From Bacillus sp. ISL-45 (GTDB lineage: Bacteria > Bacillota > Bacilli > Bacillales > Cytobacillaceae), in NCBI RefSeq assembly GCF_018613195.1, contig NZ_JAGGQQ010000012.1, positions 62,001-126,000 of the forward strand: a DNA stretch of 64,000 nucleotides, read 5' to 3'. Below the pieces are notes generated by a model. The model saw only the letters and a program-made list of their open reading frames with translations. It made no database searches and was not told the DNA's origin. This document shows positions 63,332 through 64,000 of this stretch, piece by piece. Each line of letters opens with the position of its first letter. The stretch's first letter is position 1. The translations under genes were made by a program, and so were the position numbers.

Positions 63332-64000
63332 ATGAATAAAGGAATTTTAAATCACGAAACAGGGGACCAGGTGGAATTGTTCTTATTGATCAAGCATTCG
63401 TCAAAAGGGATTGCCAGCAACGGAAAGCCATTTTTGACGCTTATCCTCCAGGATCAGAGCGGGGAGATCGAAGCAAAGCTTTGGGATGTTTCCGATGAAG
63501 ATGAAAGTACTTATAGTGCTGAAAGCATTGTAAAAGTACAGGGAGATATCCAGAATTACCGAGGGCGAAACCAGTTGAAGATCAGGCAAATCAGGCCTGC
63601 TTTACCAGCTGACTCTGTCAAACTATCTGATTTTCTTGAAACAGCCCCTGTCAGCCAGGATGAAATGAGCAGCAAGCTCACCCAATATATTTTCGAAATG
63701 AAGAACCCTAATATCCAGAGGGTCACAAGACATCTTTTGAAAAAGCATATGAATGCATTTATGGAATATCCCGCAGCGACAAAGAACCATCATGAATTTG
63801 TCTCAGGACTTGCGTATCATGTAATCTCAATGCTTGACCTGGCGAAGTCCATCACTACGCTATATCCAAGCCTTGATAAGGATCTATTGTATGCGGGAGT
63901 CATCCTTCATGATTTGGGGAAAGTCATTGAACTGTCCGGCCCGATTTCTACTACTTATACAGTGGAAGGAAATTTGATCGGACACATATCGATCATGGTC
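63332..64000 (+). CDS. yhaM: YhaM 3'-5' exoribonuclease (incomplete at the right edge)
   Basis: The first 223 codons are in the window; the family has about 314. It has an N-terminal OB-fold domain (about 1-95, [21 protein letters not shown] ... [21 protein letters not shown]) and the start of an HD domain with [16 protein letters not shown] and [11 protein letters not shown] (metal-binding HD). YhaM degrades single-stranded RNA and DNA from the 3' end. ATG 63332 follows GAGAGGAGAGAGCTG. Its position after yhaO-yhaN matches B. subtilis. Confidence 0.93.
   Translation, partial: MNKGILNHETGDQVELFLLIKHSSKGIASNGKPFLTLILQDQSGEIEAKLWDVSDEDESTYSAESIVKVQGDIQNYRGRNQLKIRQIRPALPADSVKLSDFLETAPVSQDEMSSKLTQYIFEMKNPNIQRVTRHLLKKHMNAFMEYPAATKNHHEFVSGLAYHVISMLDLAKSITTLYPSLDKDLLYAGVILHDLGKVIELSGPISTTYTVEGNLIGHISIMV

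Overview
The window looks like chromosomal DNA of a spore-forming Bacillaceae (Bacillus/Mesobacillus-like, moderate GC). Evidence: SpoVR, an alpha/beta SASP behind a sigma-G-type promoter, four YheC/YheD spore-coat-associated ATP-grasp proteins, two orphan sporulation-type histidine kinases, a SigY cassette, strong AGGAGG ribosome binding sites, and gene order recalling the B. subtilis bmrCD - sspB - yheE/D/C/A - yhaX - hemZ - yhaR/Q/P - yhaO/N/M region. No prophage, plasmid or defence island is visible.

Layout. 1-5.3 kb: spoVR, zinc/cadmium efflux (czcD with its ArsR repressor) and DUF202 and unknown membrane genes, with a cluster of MITEs. 5.7-16.5 kb: a GGDEF-EAL protein, a guanidine-I riboswitch with an SMR exporter, a PadR-HAAS-DUF4173 membrane cluster, a B12/radical-SAM protein, a CDF transporter and a CorC-like protein with a long structured leader. 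16.9-26.4 kb: two sporulation-type kinases, GltT, a TPP riboswitch with thiT, a Fur-box feoAB operon, an XRE regulator and a universal stress protein. 26.8-34 kb: a 17-copy 52-bp hairpin array, a class A PBP with a GGEGDT-repeat tail, an HPr-like protein, an MFS pump and sigY-yxlC-yxlD. 33.8-38 kb: bmrCD-type multidrug ABC transporter behind two leader peptides and two terminators. 38.5-44.4 kb: fumC, SASP, msmX, yxkF, a CsoR-family regulator and yheE. 44.5-64 kb: the yheC/D paralogue operon, yheA, yhaX, hemZ, yhaR, yhzD, yhaQP, peptidase E, yhaO-yhaN and the start of yhaM.

The intergenic DNA is unusually patterned. An about 180-bp MITE family has 23-bp inverted ends and 8-bp target duplications. 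A modular repeat family (CTAGCTCCAGCGCCTAGCC...GCGCTTTTC) occurs six times, always on the plus strand. Two tandem arrays have a 52-bp period and two have a 21-bp period, with unrelated sequences but near-integral helical-turn spacing.

The most unusual item is a pair of 57-nt tRNA-like elements lacking an anticodon arm (one with an encoded CCA end), in the predicted sigma-G transcript leader of the SASP gene. All function calls are from reading the sequence; no database search was possible.
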